A DNA stretch of 14,713 bases, from NCBI GenBank assembly GCA_041749275.1, contig JBGTBQ010000085.1:1-14713 (forward strand), in the 5' to 3' direction. Below, in pieces: positions 12,624-14,713 of this stretch. The notes under the pieces were generated by a model that did no database searches, had not been told where the DNA came from, and worked only from the letters and a program-made list of their open reading frames with translations. Every line of letters begins with the position of its first letter. The stretch's first letter is position 1. Position numbers and translations under genes: made by a program. Source of the DNA: JBGTBQ01 sp041749275. Its GTDB lineage: Bacteria; Acidobacteriota; Blastocatellia; Pyrinomonadales; Pyrinomonadaceae.

Positions 12624-13793
12624 TTAGAGATTGCGGCGCATCGAGTCGAGGCCCGCCTGAATGACTTCGGGTGAAGTCGAGAATGAGAAGCGCAGATGGC
12701 CTTCGCCGTGCTCGCCGAAGACGATGCCGGGGACGGTGGAAACCTGTGCGCGTTCGAGGAGCAACTCGGCGGCGGCGCGGCTATCCGCGTCGAGACGCGA
12801 GACATCGGGGAAGGCGTAGAATGCGCCGGCGGGTGCGTCGCAGGCGAGGCCGAGTTCGTTGAGGCCGGAGATCAACAGGTCGCGCCGCTCACGATAGGCG
12901 GCGCGGAGCGTTTCGTAAAAATCCGCGGGCAGAGTGAACGCGGCGAGCGCCGCCCACTGCGAGGGCGTGGAGACGCCGTTGGTTGAGTAGAGCAGGCATT
13001 TTTTGAGGCCCGTCATCCACGGCTCCGCCGCTACGGCATAGCCGACGCGCCAGCCCGTCATGGAATAGGACTTCGAGAGCGTGAAAGAGGTGATGGTGCG
13101 TTCGAGCATCCCTTCGAGCGAGGCGATGGAGACATGCTCGTCTTCATAGACAAGGTCTTCGTATGCCTCGTCGGCGACGACGACGAGGTCGCGCTCACAG
13201 GCGAAGCGCGCCACCGTCTCGGCCTCGGTGCGCGTGAAGACGACGCCGTTCGGATTCTGCGGCGTGTTGTAATAGATGGCGCGCGTCTTTTCGGTCGCGT
13301 AGCGTGCGAGCGTCTCAGCCAATCCTTCGCGCCGCGCCTCGGCGGTCGGCACCAGCACGGCCTTGCCCCGGCAGTGCGCGATGAGGTCTTTGATCGGCGT
13401 CCAGAAGGGCGAGAAGACCAGCACCTCGTCGTCGGGATCAACTACCGACTGAAACGCGCTAAACAGCCCCTGCATCCCTCCGTTCAGAACAATCACATCC
13501 TCTTCACGCGCGTTGATGCGATTGCGCTCGCGCACCTTCGCGGCAATCGCGGCGCGCAATTCCGGGATGCCAGATGATGGAGCGTAACGCGTCCGGTTCT
13601 CCGCGAGCGCATGCATCATCGCCTCCTTGATCGGTTCGGGCGTGAACGGGAAAGGTTCGCCGCCCTCGAACTGATAGACGGTCGCGCCGCCCTCGCGCAG
13701 TTCCATGACCCGGTTACGGATTTTAACGATGTCGGAAAAGCCGACCCGTTCGAGTCGCGCGGCAAGGCGGAACTTGGATGTGGATGCGGACAC
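12624..13793 (-). CDS. Class I/II aminotransferase, aspartate aminotransferase-like
   Basis: This is a PLP enzyme of fold type I, subgroup Ib (aspartate aminotransferase-like), expected to exchange amino groups between aspartate or another amino acid and 2-oxoglutarate in the cytoplasm. Motifs: LAARLERV near the start, RYAPSSGIPELRAAI, the cofactor-stacking segment with FSPFWTP, YNTPQNPNGVVFT with the PLP-contacting Asn, VVADEAYEDLVYED with the Asp/Tyr pair, and SFTLSKSYSMTGWRVGY with the Schiff-base Lys. A C-terminal LRFSFSTS carries the substrate carboxylate Arg. Exact substrate is uncertain, so aspC is not asserted. The open frame reaches a TTG at 13832, but a TATAAT box ends 7 nt upstream of that codon, which would make it nearly leaderless. 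GTG 13793, with GGAGGA 12 nt before it and LAARLERV close behind, is preferred (390 residues). thiL follows in the same operon. Confidence 0.92.
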   Translation of the reverse strand: MSASTSKFRLAARLERVGFSDIVKIRNRVMELREGGATVYQFEGGEPFPFTPEPIKEAMMHALAENRTRYAPSSGIPELRAAIAAKVRERNRINAREEDVIVLNGGMQGLFSAFQSVVDPDDEVLVFSPFWTPIKDLIAHCRGKAVLVPTAEARREGLAETLARYATEKTRAIYYNTPQNPNGVVFTRTEAETVARFACERDLVVVADEAYEDLVYEDEHVSIASLEGMLERTITSFTLSKSYSMTGWRVGYAVAAEPWMTGLKKCLLYSTNGVSTPSQWAALAAFTLPADFYETLRAAYRERRDLLISGLNELGLACDAPAGAFYAFPDVSRLDADSRAAAELLLERAQVSTVPGIVFGEHGEGHLRFSFSTSPEVIQAGLDSMRRNL

Positions 13794-13805
13794 GTGTGGG
13801 GATGA

Positions 13806-13811
13806 TCCTCC
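13806..13811 (-). promoter_or_regulatory. Ribosome binding site supporting the GTG start at 13793
   Basis: GGAGGA on the minus strand lies 12 nt upstream of GTG 13793, a slightly long spacing. It would be inside the coding region if the TTG at 13832 were used. Confidence 0.5.
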
Positions 13812-13838
13812 GGTAGTGTTTCGGGTTTGCAAGCGCGG

Positions 13839-13868
13839 ATTATAACTTCAGACCTCATAGATCGTCCA
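13839..13868 (-). promoter_or_regulatory. Promoter of the aminotransferase-thiL operon
   Basis: On the minus strand a perfect TATAAT (13844-13839) is preceded by TGGACG (13868-13863) with an 18-nt spacer. Transcription would start near 13832, giving a leader of about 40 nt to GTG 13793. Confidence 0.65.
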
Positions 13869-14188
13869 ATCACACCAAGCCGTGGGCGCATCCCGCGCTT
13901 TAGTGAGCGTGACCTTGCTCGTTGATGATATGGGGTCACGCACAATCCATATCGTATACAAATCACGCATCTGATGGTTGTTGCGATCAGATTGCGGTTC
14001 GATGATGCGACTGCGAGTGAAGTGGTTTTCACCGAGAAAAACGCCGGCACGCGACGCCGGTGTTAAACCCCGCACGGAATGAACCATGCGCGTCGAATCA
14101 AGGAACGGTATTTGCCACTTGTTGAAGGCGCGGCCATGAACTGTGGTACGTCATCAACATAAAATTCGGAATCAGGAGACACTGACCC
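13848..14188. other. Intergenic region, AT-richer than its surroundings
   Basis: The region between the aminotransferase promoter and the glycine-zipper gene has a visibly lower GC content than the genes on either side. It contains a minus-strand terminator-like hairpin (14037-14063). A minus-strand open frame of 79 codons (14087 to 13848) runs through it, but it lacks a Shine-Dalgarno sequence, has mixed third-position bases and contains the hairpin, so I do not call it a gene. A weak TAAAAT at 14160-14165 could be a -10 for the + strand gene, but no -35 supports it. Confidence 0.5.
14037..14063 (-). terminator. Terminator-like hairpin reading leftward
   Basis: ACGCCGGC at 14041-14048 pairs with GCCGGTGT at 14056-14063 (8 bp with one G-U pair, 7-nt loop). 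On the minus strand it is followed by TTTTT. No minus-strand gene is seen upstream, so it may block antisense read-through into the aminotransferase operon. Confidence 0.45.
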
Positions 14189-14713
14189 ATGACATTCAAC
14201 AATAAGATTTTGCCGGTTGCGTTGGTCGCCGCCCTGCTCGGCGGGACGGTGGGCGCCTTCGTCATGCGCCCCAACAAGCAGACCACGGCGACCGAAGTCG
14301 CGCAGACGACGCCCTTGACCAAGAGCGACCTCGACGGCGTTTCTAACGCCTCGGATCAGGTGCGGACTGTGAGTGCGAAGGAAGATGCCGCCGCTAACGA
14401 ATTGAACCTGACGGACGGCGAAATGGCCGCCTACCGCGAAGGTTTCAACGACGGCGTGAAGGCCGCCCGCGAGACGGGCAGCACGGCGACGGTGTCGCGA
14501 TACACGGCTACGCCGGCGGCTTCCCGCGTGGTCTATCGCCAGCCGACGCGCACGCGCAGCGCGCGTTCGAGCAACTCCCGTCGCGTCTACTATGACTATG
14601 GTCAACAGCGCAGAGGGCGTTCCTTCTGGCAGAAGCACCGTGACAAGTTGACGGTGGCGATGGGCGCCGGCGGCGGCGCGCTCATCGGCGGGCTGGCCGG
14701 CGGCAAGAAGGGC
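14189..14713 (+). CDS. Glycine-zipper envelope protein, 3' end outside window
   Basis: The frame from ATG 14189 stays open for 175 codons to the last base, so the C-terminus is missing. AGGAG at 14174-14178 lies 10 nt upstream. Residues about 6-26 (ILPVALVAALLGGTVGAFV) form a signal peptide or membrane anchor. A middle part contains the motif DGEMAAYREGFNDGVKAA (about 77-94), followed by a Ser/Arg/Tyr-rich segment, then FWQKHRDKLTVAMGAGGGALIGGLAGG with alternating small residues typical of a glycine zipper that packs helices in membranes. The WxKHRDKxTVxxGxGxGxLIGGLxGGKKG arrangement is one I associate with short Acidobacteria proteins of unknown role. Envelope location is well supported; function is not known. 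It is transcribed away from the aminotransferase operon. Confidence 0.85.
   Translation, partial: MTFNNKILPVALVAALLGGTVGAFVMRPNKQTTATEVAQTTPLTKSDLDGVSNASDQVRTVSAKEDAAANELNLTDGEMAAYREGFNDGVKAARETGSTATVSRYTATPAASRVVYRQPTRTRSARSSNSRRVYYDYGQQRRGRSFWQKHRDKLTVAMGAGGGALIGGLAGGKKG

Noticed and set aside
13848..14087. A 79-codon minus-strand open frame that could be a small gene
   Set aside because: No Shine-Dalgarno sequence, mixed codon third positions unlike its neighbours, a terminator-like hairpin near its start, and overlap with the aminotransferase -35 region. Expression data could still reverse this.

Overview
This is a 14.7 kb GC-rich stretch of bacterial chromosome. Housekeeping genes are mixed with secreted repeat proteins and G/C-rich intergenic repeats. 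The combination of HAF-repeat, Calx-beta and DUF4214 domains in one secreted protein, a PrcB-like lipoprotein candidate and a glycine-zipper protein recalls soil Acidobacteriota, perhaps Blastocatellia. That placement comes from remembered family distributions and was not computed. There is no phage, transposase, CRISPR array, tRNA or rRNA in the window.

Layout. On the + strand, ackA (253-1500, acetate kinase) is followed at once by a secreted PrcB-like protein (1512-2453); a bidirectional terminator at 2536-2570 ends this unit and also the convergent minus-strand gene. On the minus strand, read from right to left: an aspartate-type aminotransferase (12624-13793), thiL (11535-12596), cysS (10042-11451, with its own promoter just after the thiL stop), a class III aminotransferase (8452-9807), a 1311-residue HAF/Calx-beta/DUF4214 surface protein (4247-8182), a short dead fragment of the class III aminotransferase (about 4106-4206), and a 413-residue HAF-only protein (2609-3850). 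At the right edge a + strand glycine-zipper protein starts at 14189 and runs out of the window.

The most informative part is 2609-9807. The two HAF genes share seven repeats in register, a matched promoter (TTGACT, 18 nt, TAAAGT or TACAGT), a leader of about the same length, and the same ribosome-binding-site context. Between them lies a piece of the aminotransferase that precedes the larger HAF gene; a 52-bp core matches the intact gene at 50 positions. The simplest reading is a tandem duplication of an [aminotransferase 3' part, promoter, HAF gene] unit, after which one aminotransferase copy decayed and one HAF gene gained, or the other lost, the Calx-beta and DUF4214 domains.

A second theme is short tandem heptamers of form ATCCnnC (ATCCGCC, ATCCCTC, ATCCTTC) at gene ends, two of them with inverted partners 68-78 bp away; a related CTCCGCG-rich inverted repeat lies before ackA. 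One of these supplies the start codon and Shine-Dalgarno-like sequence of thiL, and its other arm is translated as an extra low-complexity segment in ThiL. I see no defence or biosynthetic system; the novelty here is in gene duplication, repeat biology and unassigned surface proteins.
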